The notes below the pieces were generated by a model. The model did no database searches. It was not told the origin of the DNA and saw nothing but the letters and a program-made list of their open reading frames with translations. A DNA stretch of 7,349 bases from Bacillota bacterium (lineage in GTDB: Bacteria; Bacillota; Clostridia; Christensenellales; CAG-138), in assembly GCA_023461495.1 (NCBI GenBank), contig JAEYLA010000187.1, forward strand, positions 1 through 7,349. Direction: 5' to 3'. Shown piece by piece: positions 1 to 5,727 of this stretch (position 1 is the stretch's first letter; each line of letters opens with the position of its first letter). The position numbers and the translations under genes were made by a program.

Positions 1-34
1 ACAACGAATTTGCTGCTCCCGTATGCGGGAAAGA

Positions 35-73
35 TTGCATAATGCTGAAAAATACGATAGGATATTATTGTAT
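35..73 (+). promoter_or_regulatory. Possible promoter and operator-like palindrome upstream of the sugar isomerase
   Basis: The first 171 bases are AT-rich and hold no convincing gene. A weak sigma-A-like promoter can be read as TTGCAT at 35-40, a 17-base spacer and TAGGAT at 58-63. An imperfect palindrome overlaps its end: ATACGATA at 52-59 faces TATTGTAT at 66-73, mismatched only by one G-T pair. A further ATCGTAT lies at 83-89. A palindrome over the -10 region would suit a repressor of a sugar-responsive gene. The promoter match is modest, other hexamer pairs in this AT-rich stretch are possible, and no regulator gene is present in the window. Confidence 0.3.
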
Positions 74-171
74 GTTTCCGCAATCGTATGCATTTTATAT
101 CGAGAACTGGGAAAACACAAACAAACAATAGCGAAAACGAGAAAAAACAACAACATAGTGGGAGGTAGCAA

Positions 172-1161
172 ATGCGTAGACCGGTTACCATCGCTTCGGG
201 GCAGTTTGGAGATTTGCCGCTGGAGGAGCTTTGCAAGCTGATGAGCGGCATTGGGTATGAAGGGATTGAGCTTGCATGTCACGCGCATGTGGATATCCAT
301 AAGGTGCTTGAGCAGGATGGGTACGCCGCGTGGGTCAAGGAGATGCTCGGCAAATACAACCTGAAAACATGGGCCATCGGCGCGCATCTGATCGGCCAGT
401 GCGTGGGCGACGTCTGGGACGAGCGGCTTGATAACTTTGCGCCTGCAGCGCTTTCCGGGAAGCCCGAAGAAATCCGCAAATGGGCGGTGGAGGAAATGAA
501 ACTGGTGGCGCGCGCCGCGGAAAAGCTCGGCGTATCGGTCGTGACCGGCTTCCTGGGCTCGCCTATCTGGAGATACTGGTACTCCTTCCCGCAGACCACG
601 CCGCAGATGGTGGAGGACGGGTTCCAAAGGATCAAGGAACTGTGGACACCCATCTTCGATGTGTTTGACGAATGCGGCGTAAAGCTTGCGCTGGAAGTGC
701 ATCCTACGGAAATCGCGTTCGATTATTACAGCACGCAGAAGCTGTTTGAAGTGTTTGAACACAGGCCTACGCTTGGCCTGAACTTTGATCCTTCGCACCT
801 TGTGTGGCAGGGCGTCAACCCGTGTATCTTCCTGCGGGACTTTGCGGACCGCATCTACCATGTGCATATGAAGGACGTCAAGGTGACGCTTGATGGGCGC
901 TCCGGCATTCTGGGCAGCCATATCGAGTTTGGCGATACGCGCCGCGGCTGGAATTTTGTTTCCCTTGGCCACGGCAACGTGGACTTTGACGGCATCATCC
1001 GCGAGCTCAACCAGATGGGCTACAGCGGCCCGCTTTCCGTGGAGTGGGAGGACAGCGGTATGGAGCGCACCTTCGGCGCGACGGAAGCGTTCCGCTTTAC
1101 GCGCAACATCAACTTCAGCCCGTCGGATATCCGGTTCGATTCCGCGCTGAAGGTGGACTAG
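172..1161 (+). CDS. Sugar phosphate isomerase/epimerase (xylose isomerase-like TIM barrel)
   Basis: This is a 329-residue cytoplasmic protein of the AP endonuclease 2/xylose isomerase-like TIM-barrel superfamily, whose members isomerise or epimerise sugars and keto-sugars at a divalent metal site. The barrel is recognisable throughout: an N-terminal strand leading to GYEGIEL (residues 28-34), then the expected metal ligands in order, E175 in LALEVHP, D206 in NFDPSH, H232 in HVHMKD and E291 in SVEWED. H177 and H209 are also typical active-site positions. The length is normal for the larger sugar isomerase/epimerase members. The ATG at 172 follows a good ribosome binding site (GGGAGGT, 160-166, five bases before the start). 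It is transcribed alone, convergent with the nucleoside hydrolase operon. No simple terminator follows the stop codon; the first one is at 1466-1491. The exact substrate cannot be told; inositol, hydroxypyruvate or keto-sugar isomerases are all possible. Confidence 0.9.
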   Translation: MRRPVTIASGQFGDLPLEELCKLMSGIGYEGIELACHAHVDIHKVLEQDGYAAWVKEMLGKYNLKTWAIGAHLIGQCVGDVWDERLDNFAPAALSGKPEEIRKWAVEEMKLVARAAEKLGVSVVTGFLGSPIWRYWYSFPQTTPQMVEDGFQRIKELWTPIFDVFDECGVKLALEVHPTEIAFDYYSTQKLFEVFEHRPTLGLNFDPSHLVWQGVNPCIFLRDFADRIYHVHMKDVKVTLDGRSGILGSHIEFGDTRRGWNFVSLGHGNVDFDGIIRELNQMGYSGPLSVEWEDSGMERTFGATEAFRFTRNINFSPSDIRFDSALKVD

Positions 1162-1365
1162 ATATCTCGAATACTTTTTGCGACGTTTCTAGCGATGGAT
1201 TCTTAGAAGCTTCCCAAAGGGAAGCGGGGCCGCCGCACTGTAGGTGCAAAACCGATCCGGTGAATCGGTTTTAGGCGCCCGGGTTCCGCTTGCTTACGCT
1301 CCTAAGCAGGTGTTTGACGGTCGAAAATGAGCGCCGCCGGTGGCGGAGCAAGTGAAGCGGAGATC

Positions 1366-1418
1366 CAGTGAGCAAGGGAGTGCAAGTGCTCTTAGGACTT
1401 GCACTCCCTTGCTCACTG
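1366..1418. repeat. Perfect 22-bp inverted repeat (long hairpin without U-tract)
   Basis: Bases 1366-1387 are the exact reverse complement of 1397-1418, leaving a 9-base loop (1388-1396) that could pair two more bases. Neither side is followed by a run of T on the sense or antisense strand, so this is not an ordinary intrinsic terminator. It is the strongest secondary structure in the window and lies in the middle of the hairpin row between the convergent genes. It could be the core stem of a structured RNA, an RNA-processing or stability element at the convergent 3' ends, or a small palindromic repeat element. A second copy is not present in this window. Confidence 0.9.
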
Positions 1419-1465
1419 TGGGTCCGTAGGCAGAGCCCGCAACGTACCCCTTTGCCGATAATCGG

Positions 1466-1491
1466 AAGCTCCGCTATTGGCGGAGCTTTTT
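1466..1491 (+). terminator. Intrinsic terminator, plus strand
   Basis: A 9-bp stem, AAGCTCCGC at 1466-1474 against GCGGAGCTT at 1480-1488, with loop TATTG, runs into a short T-run at 1487-1491. It would end transcripts coming from the sugar isomerase side 18 bases before the stop codon of the converging nucleoside hydrolase gene. On the minus strand the hairpin is not followed by T-rich sequence, so it probably works in one direction only, and no clear terminator for the minus-strand operon is visible. Confidence 0.75.
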
Positions 1492-1509
1492 GCTGCCATA
1501 AAACTCCGT

Positions 1510-2481
1510 TTACACAACTATGCCATTTAAAACCCGGAATAGTTCGTTGAGCACGCCCTGCGCGTCCACATCCACGCAGGCCCGTATGGTGGGGCCCGCA
1601 AAGGGGCGTCGTCGCTCGTCCACAACGATCCTGCCGCGGCAGTAGGTGCCGCCGCATTCTACGTGCGCAGGGAGGGAACGGATGGTAAACAGATCGGGCC
1701 GAAGCGCGCAGGTAACGGCGGAAGGATCGTGTAGAGGGCAGTCGCCAGAGGCGTTTTCCACCTTGTGGTAAAACCCCATATAGTGTTGTGTGGCAGCCTT
1801 AATATATTCCCAGACGGGTCGGGCCTCCGGCGTTGCTGCGGCCAGGGAAGCCTGTATCTGGGGTGTTGTCAGCCGCGTCTTGACGGTGACGTCAAGCCCC
1901 ACCAGCGTAAAGGGGATATTGGAGCAGATAGCAAGCTCTGCGGCTTCCGGGTCGCCATAGATATTTGCTTCCGCGCAGGGGGAGACGTTGCCGGGCGCAT
2001 AGATCGTGCCGCCCATCGCCACAACGCCCGCAAGATATTCTTTGAGGGCGGGGTATTCTTGCAGGGCGCGCGCAAACGTAGTGAGTCTGCCGAGGGTGAC
2101 GAGCACCAGCTTGCCGTTCAATGCCTGCGCAATGCGCAAAAGAAACGCTTCCGCGGTTTCCGCAAGTGGCTGTTGGGCGGATGCGGGCAAAACCACGCCG
2201 CCAATCCCGTTTTCGCCATGTACGCTGATATCCACCTCACTCCGTCCAGTGCCGCTGAGCGAGTGGGAAGCGCCCAGCACGACGGGTACCTCATATGTGG
2301 GGGAAGCAAGTTTGATGAGGCGCAGCGTATTTTCCGCCGCCTGTTCCGCAGTTGTATTGCCAAAGCTTGCGATGATGCCGTGCACGCGGATGGCGGGGTG
2401 CCTGAGCGCGTATAAAATCGCAATGGAATCGTCAATGCCGGTGTCCGCGTCGATGATGATGTGCAAGGGTTCCTGTATCAT
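1510..2481 (-). CDS. Inosine-uridine-preferring nucleoside hydrolase family protein
   Basis: This 323-residue protein belongs to the calcium-dependent nucleoside hydrolase family, which cleaves the N-glycosidic bond of (usually ribo-)nucleosides to give free base and ribose. The N-terminal metal motif is DADTGIDD (11-18), a variant of the usual DTDPGIDD; D13, D17 and D18 should bind calcium. Further family marks are LGRLTTFA (130-137), SPCAEANIYGDPEAAE (167-182) and PLHDPSAV (249-256), where D252 completes the metal site and H251 matches the histidine implicated in leaving-group activation. There is no signal peptide, so it is cytoplasmic. It is the third gene of the operon: its ATG is 3 bases after the activase stop, with a G-rich GGTGG about 8 bases upstream, so translation probably depends on coupling. 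The replacement of P by T in the first motif and of GPLTN by GRLTT leaves the base preference open. ADP-ribose-type or pyrimidine-specific subgroups remain possible. Confidence 0.92.
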   Translation of the reverse strand: MIQEPLHIIIDADTGIDDSIAILYALRHPAIRVHGIIASFGNTTAEQAAENTLRLIKLASPTYEVPVVLGASHSLSGTGRSEVDISVHGENGIGGVVLPASAQQPLAETAEAFLLRIAQALNGKLVLVTLGRLTTFARALQEYPALKEYLAGVVAMGGTIYAPGNVSPCAEANIYGDPEAAELAICSNIPFTLVGLDVTVKTRLTTPQIQASLAAATPEARPVWEYIKAATQHYMGFYHKVENASGDCPLHDPSAVTCALRPDLFTIRSLPAHVECGGTYCRGRIVVDERRRPFAGPTIRACVDVDAQGVLNELFRVLNGIVV

Positions 2482-2484
2482 ATG

Positions 2485-3354
2485 TTATACCACCAATATC
2501 CTTTCACAGCCCGCATGCTCCGCAATGCGCCGGAGTGACTCCATTAGGATGTCGTCCGGTACCGCACGCGCGCTGTATGTTTTTCTTACGCCCATGGGGC
2601 GGAAACGGATCAGCTTGTAGGCGATGGGGCTGCCGTTTTTCCAATAGGGGGAGAGGATGTCACAAACCTGCGCCACGGTTTCCGCGTTTGAAAGCGCGCC
2701 CGGCACAACGACGGTGCGCACCTCGGTCAGCTTGCCCGCTTCGGCAAGAAAACGGAGGTCTTTTAGTACCATGTCGTTTCCCTGCCCGGTAAGGGCCCGG
2801 TGGCAGGCCGGGTCCGCGCATTTCACGTCCAGCATCACACCGCCGCAGACGGAAAGAAGGATGGGGTCACCTGAAAAATCATAGCTGCCGTTGGAATCAA
2901 ACAGTGCCGTAAGCCCAAGCGCCTTGACGCCCTTAGAAACTTTATAGAGAAAATCCCGCCACAGCGTACATTCTCCGCCGGAAAACGTGATGCCGCGGAT
3001 AAAGGGCATGTTGCTCTTGATGCGGTGAAGCGCTTCTTCCGGCGTCATCCAGGTGATTTTCGGCGTTGCGTTGTGCGCACAGGTCCGGATGCATGCATCG
3101 CAGCCACAGCACAATACGGCATCCCAGAGTACCCTGCCGTCTTCCATGCAGAGCGCGCCCGTCGGGCAGGTAGCGACACAATCCCCGCAATGGATGCAGG
3201 CGTTGATGGTTTCGGGGTTGTGGCAGTAACCGCAGTTGAAATTGCAGCCCTGCAAAAACAGCGCGGTGCGGTTGCCGGGACCGTCCACGCTGCTCTGGTC
3301 GATGATGCGGATGACGGGCGCGGTTGCACCCGCGGGCCTGCGTGATTGTATCAT
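2485..3354 (-). CDS. yjjW: YjjW-type glycyl radical enzyme activase (radical SAM)
   Basis: This 289-residue radical SAM protein should abstract a hydrogen from the glycine of its partner enzyme to form the glycyl radical, using S-adenosylmethionine and [4Fe-4S] clusters. The radical SAM cysteines are C37, C41 and C44 in GCNFNCGYCHN (CX3CX2C), followed by a ferredoxin-like insert with two CX2CX2CX3C sets: C53, C56, C59, C63 and C82, C85, C88, C92. The SAM-binding SGGEC motif is at 125-129. Length and insert match glycyl radical enzyme activases such as E. coli YjjW. The start chosen is the ATG at 3354, whose last bases overlap the stop of the upstream glycyl radical enzyme gene as ATGA, a sign of translational coupling. 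A longer reading frame reaching 3411 would overlap that gene by about 60 bases with an unlikely N-terminus. The immediate upstream partner defines its likely substrate enzyme. Confidence 0.93.
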   Translation of the reverse strand: MIQSRRPAGATAPVIRIIDQSSVDGPGNRTALFLQGCNFNCGYCHNPETINACIHCGDCVATCPTGALCMEDGRVLWDAVLCCGCDACIRTCAHNATPKITWMTPEEALHRIKSNMPFIRGITFSGGECTLWRDFLYKVSKGVKALGLTALFDSNGSYDFSGDPILLSVCGGVMLDVKCADPACHRALTGQGNDMVLKDLRFLAEAGKLTEVRTVVVPGALSNAETVAQVCDILSPYWKNGSPIAYKLIRFRPMGVRKTYSARAVPDDILMESLRRIAEHAGCERILVV

Positions 3355-4865
3355 AACTGGCGGACTTTCCGCTCCAGAATATTTGCGTTTTTCACTTCGC
3401 CAAGGCCCCACAGGGCGTTGTGCTGCTGCACGGCCTCGCCGCGCGCAAGCTTTTCCATATCCGAGCGTTTGACAAGGTAGCCGGTAATGCGGATGACGTC
3501 CGCGTCGCTTGCATAAGTGGAAAAGTAACGCATGCCCACCGAGAACGCGCCGAGGATGAGATCCAGCAGGCTTTCCGGGTTATTTTTGAGCGTGACTTCA
3601 AACGGAAAAATATCCCCGGTGCCGGAGTGGAAGAAGCGGTGGAACCTGCCCGCGTGGCGCAGATGTTCATACAGCGGAATTTCCTCCCCGATAGGGATGC
3701 GCGCGCCGGGGCTGGTGCCGATATCGCTGTCAATGCCGACCTGCGCGTGCAGGGAGTAGTGATTCCCGCTGATCTCGCAGTAGGGGCACTGATGTGCTTC
3801 GATCAGCGCGGTCAACTGTTCCATAATTTTAATACCCAGCGCATCGGCTTCCTCGCTGTGGCCGAAACGGAAGGGATTGCCCGCCTTTGCGCACAGCGTG
3901 TTGACGCATTCCGCAAGGCCCACCATGCCGAACATACCGGTGAACAGCTCGCGCTTCAAAAAGCCCTCTCCCACCAGGAAATTGGAACGGAAGAACAAGC
4001 TTTTCTCTACCATGAACTTGATCTTTGCATCCATAAACGCGTTGATGGCCAAGACAGCCTCCGGCAGTGCGCGGGAGAAGAAGTCCGCCTCGTTTTCCGC
4101 ATGAAGTGCGGCCTGGTGCAGGTTCAACCTGCACAGCGTATACGCGCCGCCGCCAACGGGCAGCAGGTTGTAGCAGCTGGCGATACCGTATTCCACCGGG
4201 TATTCGTCGCGGTAGGATTTATGGTCCGCAAAGCTGGGGTTTGCGTAGGCAAGCGCGTTTCGGATGCACTTGTTGGCAAACGCGTCGGGAGTAATATCGG
4301 CATCATACAGCAGGGTCATGCCGGGGACTGCGTTCTGCAGTTCATACCCGCAATCGAGCAGCAGGTTGCCCGCAACGGTTTCCTCCGGCCCGATGTTGGC
4401 GTGCGCGTAGGAATCCGAAATGGTGCGGTCAATAAAAATGAGGAGGTGCTTGATAAGGTAGCGCGCCTGCGCCTTGTCCGCAATGAAGGGATCGAGCAGT
4501 TGATCAAGCCTCCCGAGATACACCGGGAAGTTTGTGACAGAGGGAATGTGGCGGTAAAATATTTTGAGCGCCTCAATCGCCTCAAACAAATCCCTGGGTG
4601 GGTCGATGCGCAGGAATGTGCAGCCCTCCTTCATCAGCTTGCCGTAATCCGGCAGCAGATAGCGCGGGCAGTAGGGCGCATAGCCTTCCCCAAGATCGGA
4701 TACGATGCCAAGTTCGTTTAACCGCTCGTATCCTTCCGGAACCGGAAACGCAAAGAACGCCTGCGCGGGCAGGCGGGAGAGGTTCATCATCGCCTGTTCG
4801 TGGGTTAGCGCCGTATCGGTAATGATGCGCAGAGCGTTTTCCGGCAATGGAGAAAGCAGGCTCAT
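3351..4865 (-). CDS. yjjI: YjjI-family glycyl radical enzyme
   Basis: This is a 504-residue glycyl radical enzyme of the YjjI type (the DUF3029 group), oxygen-sensitive and cytoplasmic. The radical glycine is G462 in RITGY near the C-terminus, matching the RVxGY-type motif. The catalytic cysteine is very probably C231 in ASCYN, followed by the loop PVGGGAYTLCRLNL (236-249). The length agrees with E. coli YjjI and is much shorter than pyruvate formate-lyase or diol dehydratases. The ATG at 4865 is chosen because AAAGGA lies about 8 bases upstream; the ATG at 4874 directly abuts that site, and the frame can be extended only through promoter DNA. It is the first gene of the operon, followed by its activase and a nucleoside hydrolase. 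I know of no firmly established YjjI reaction. In E. coli yjjW-yjjI borders deoCABD, so a nucleoside-derived sugar is a plausible substrate (inference). Expression is probably controlled by a site overlapping the -10 box. Confidence 0.93.
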   Translation of the reverse strand: MSLLSPLPENALRIITDTALTHEQAMMNLSRLPAQAFFAFPVPEGYERLNELGIVSDLGEGYAPYCPRYLLPDYGKLMKEGCTFLRIDPPRDLFEAIEALKIFYRHIPSVTNFPVYLGRLDQLLDPFIADKAQARYLIKHLLIFIDRTISDSYAHANIGPEETVAGNLLLDCGYELQNAVPGMTLLYDADITPDAFANKCIRNALAYANPSFADHKSYRDEYPVEYGIASCYNLLPVGGGAYTLCRLNLHQAALHAENEADFFSRALPEAVLAINAFMDAKIKFMVEKSLFFRSNFLVGEGFLKRELFTGMFGMVGLAECVNTLCAKAGNPFRFGHSEEADALGIKIMEQLTALIEAHQCPYCEISGNHYSLHAQVGIDSDIGTSPGARIPIGEEIPLYEHLRHAGRFHRFFHSGTGDIFPFEVTLKNNPESLLDLILGAFSVGMRYFSTYASDADVIRITGYLVKRSDMEKLARGEAVQQHNALWGLGEVKNANILERKVRQL

Positions 4866-4908
4866 ATAATTCATCCTTTCGGCAGGCAGGCCGCATATCT
4901 TTGATTCT

Positions 4909-4923
4909 ATTATACAAGTCAAA
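4909..4923. promoter_or_regulatory. Operator-like site overlapping the operon -10 box (copy 1)
   Basis: Plus-strand bases 4909-4923 read ATTATACAAGTCAAA. They match 5022-5036 (ATTAGACAAGTCAAA) at 14 of 15 positions; the one difference is where this copy also has to supply the TATAAT box on the other strand. A protein bound here would cover the -10 region and spacer, which suits repression of the glycyl radical enzyme operon. The half-site ACTTGTCTAAT resembles the TTGTCTA/TAGACAA type bound by some GntR/HutC-family regulators (inference). No regulator gene lies in the window. Confidence 0.5.
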
Positions 4924-4936
4924 ATAAAATTTGCAA
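4909..4936 (-). promoter_or_regulatory. Sigma-A promoter of the yjjI-yjjW-nucleoside hydrolase operon
   Basis: Read on the minus strand, TTGCAA (4936-4931) is followed by a 16-base spacer and a perfect TATAAT (4914-4909). This predicts a transcript start near 4902 and a leader of about 36 bases before the ATG at 4865. The surrounding DNA is clearly more AT-rich than the genes. The -10 box is embedded in the operator-like sequence at 4909-4923. Confidence 0.75.
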
Positions 4937-4944
4937 CGTGCCCG

Positions 4945-4959
4945 AGAAGGAATTCTTCT
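4945..4959. promoter_or_regulatory. Small palindrome upstream of the operon -35 box
   Basis: AGAAGGAATTCTTCT has perfect 5-base arms (AGAAG/CTTCT) around GAATT. It lies 8 bases upstream of the operon -35 box, about 43-57 bases before the predicted transcript start, a usual place for an activator site. It is short enough to be chance. Confidence 0.25.
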
Positions 4960-5021
4960 GTAGAAAGCACAAAATAAGGAGATTACGCGCGGTGATATGG
5001 CGGGGGAATATGAAAGGAGGA

Positions 5022-5059
5022 ATTAGACAAGTCAAACAAACCAACCTAACTTGTCTAAT
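5022..5059. promoter_or_regulatory. Inverted pair of operator-like sites (copies 2 and 3)
   Basis: ATTAGACAAGT at 5022-5032 is exactly repeated in inverted orientation as ACTTGTCTAAT at 5049-5059, with a 16-base spacer. The same sequence, with one change, overlaps the operon -10 box about 113 bases away (4909-4923). This suggests a regulator binding at an upstream site and at the promoter, possibly with looping. As RNA it could form an 11-bp hairpin, but no U-run follows on either strand, so a terminator is unlikely. The pair lies between the operon promoter and the 3' end of the DUF4362-like gene. A perfect AAAGGAGG (5013-5020) next to it has no start codon at a proper distance. Confidence 0.55.
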
Positions 5060-5089
5060 GATATGCGGCGCGGGCACGCGTGGCAGGGT

Positions 5090-5563
5090 TTACATGGAAG
5101 CATCGCGGGAGATCAGGATATCGCCAATGCCGCCGTTTTGAAACAGTTCCGCGGTGATTTCTAAAAGATCGGTCGCAATATAATAGTCCCGTCCGGCGTC
5201 CCGGTATAGGAGCAGGTTCCGATACTCCGCCCTGGTGACGGTGGGCGCGCCAAACCGGTCGCGCGTGGTATCCCGTGTGACGGTGAGGCGGCCTTTCTGA
5301 TACGCTGCGGATGTAATGATCGGGTCTCCTTCCACGGTAAAGTCCACAATGCGTACGCCGGAATCTGTGCCGTTCTGCACACTATGAAAAAACGCGTCAA
5401 AGACATCCGCATGATATACGGTTCCGTGCAGGGATACATAGTCTCTGTTCTTGAGCGCCATATCAAGCGTATAGACCCTTGGCAGCCCCGAGGGGCCAAA
5501 CACATATACAAGAAACAGAATGATCACGACGGCAAGAGAAAGGAACAGATACCGCCTTGGCAC
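5090..5563 (-). CDS. Membrane-anchored DUF4362-like protein of unknown function
   Basis: This 157-residue protein begins with MPRRYLFLSLAVV, a short positive stretch followed by a hydrophobic segment (about residues 5-23), with no lipobox cysteine. It is probably anchored by an uncleaved helix, with the rest outside the membrane. The body resembles DUF4362 proteins of Firmicutes: FDAFFHSVQNG (55-65), VRIVDFTVEGDPI (70-82), then RDTTRDRFG (97-105). The function of that family is unknown to me. The GTG at 5563 is chosen because an exceptionally strong ribosome binding site (AGGAGGTGATC) lies upstream, with 8 bases between AGGAGG and this GTG. An in-frame GTG at 5572 is part of the ribosome binding site itself and is not a credible start. 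The gene is probably transcribed alone from the region divergent to the GNAT gene, where I find no convincing minus-strand promoter. The family assignment rests on motif memory. Confidence 0.75.
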   Translation of the reverse strand: MPRRYLFLSLAVVIILFLVYVFGPSGLPRVYTLDMALKNRDYVSLHGTVYHADVFDAFFHSVQNGTDSGVRIVDFTVEGDPIITSAAYQKGRLTVTRDTTRDRFGAPTVTRAEYRNLLLYRDAGRDYYIATDLLEITAELFQNGGIGDILISRDASM

Positions 5564-5644
5564 GGGGATCACCTCCTATATTACTTAGACGCGCAAAAAG
5601 AGCGGTTTGTTCCATAAATTCCAAGGCGTCTCTTCTTTTGCGTG

Positions 5645-5673
5645 TTGTAAGGACAATGCACGGGATGTATAGT
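5645..5673 (+). promoter_or_regulatory. Sigma-A promoter of the GNAT gene
   Basis: TTGTAA at 5645-5650, a 17-base spacer and TATAGT at 5668-5673 form a good sigma-A promoter with a predicted start near 5680. The leader of about 48 bases has a small hairpin (GCCGG at 5700-5704 with CCGGC at 5713-5717) immediately before the ribosome binding site GGGAGG (5718-5723), which could modestly limit translation. Upstream, CGCAAAA at 5592-5598 is inverted as TTTTGCG at 5636-5642, close to the -35 box. Confidence 0.65.
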
Positions 5674-5727
5674 GAATAACAACGCGCTTAAGGAAAGCTG
5701 CCGGGACGCATACCGGCGGGAGGAAAT

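Larger units (their letters stand above)
1209..1491 (+). ncRNA. Candidate structured RNA or structured 3' UTR, six successive hairpins
   Basis: The 348 bases between the two convergent genes contain no plausible gene but a dense row of hairpins. H1 is GCTTCCC/GGGAAGC at 1209-1225, loop AAA. H2 is AAAACCGAT/ATCGGTTTT at 1248-1272. H3 is centred on TGCTTA/TAAGCA at 1288-1311. H4 is built on CCGCC/GGCGG at 1331-1349 with one G-A mismatch. H5 is a perfect 22-bp stem at 1366-1418. H6 is a terminator at 1466-1488. Segments near 1286-1304 and 1345-1363 are also partly complementary, which would enclose H3 and H4. The plus-strand terminator at the end suggests a plus-strand transcript, either the tail of the sugar isomerase mRNA or a separate RNA. 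No convincing promoter was found. It does not match cobalamin riboswitch, T-box, SRP RNA, RNase P or tmRNA signatures that I know. Function unknown. Confidence 0.35.

Noticed and set aside
23..241. Short plus-strand frame at the left edge
   Set aside because: It has no ribosome binding site, runs into the sugar isomerase gene in another frame, and its upstream part is AT-rich promoter-like DNA.
1219..1275. Resemblance to part of a cobalamin riboswitch
   Set aside because: GGGAAGCGGGGC and GCACTGTAGGTG superficially recall the riboswitch, but the conserved B12 box is absent and no vitamin B12-related gene follows on that strand.
1209..1491. CRISPR array or IS200/IS605-type element
   Set aside because: The hairpins differ in sequence, there are no repeated spacer units, and no transposase or cas gene is present.
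1765..2620. Long plus-strand open frames opposite the nucleoside hydrolase
   Set aside because: They are shadows of the nucleoside hydrolase and activase genes, whose family motifs fix the coding strand.
3355..3411. Upstream start for the activase (19 extra residues)
   Set aside because: It would overlap the glycyl radical enzyme by about 60 bases. The ATG at 3354 overlaps the upstream stop as ATGA and gives the usual family length.
3420..4721. A 433-codon open frame on the plus strand
   Set aside because: It lies wholly antisense to the YjjI glycyl radical enzyme, which has clear motifs. The antisense peptide has no recognisable domain and is explained by the third-position base bias of the real gene.
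4866..4970. Longer N-terminus for the glycyl radical enzyme from 4970
   Set aside because: The extension would be encoded by the promoter, including the TATAAT box, and the ATG at 4865 has a well-spaced ribosome binding site.
5013..5020. Perfect AAAGGAGG ribosome binding site
   Set aside because: No start codon lies within a usable distance downstream, so no gene can be assigned to it; it is mentioned only with the oxidoreductase-like fragment.
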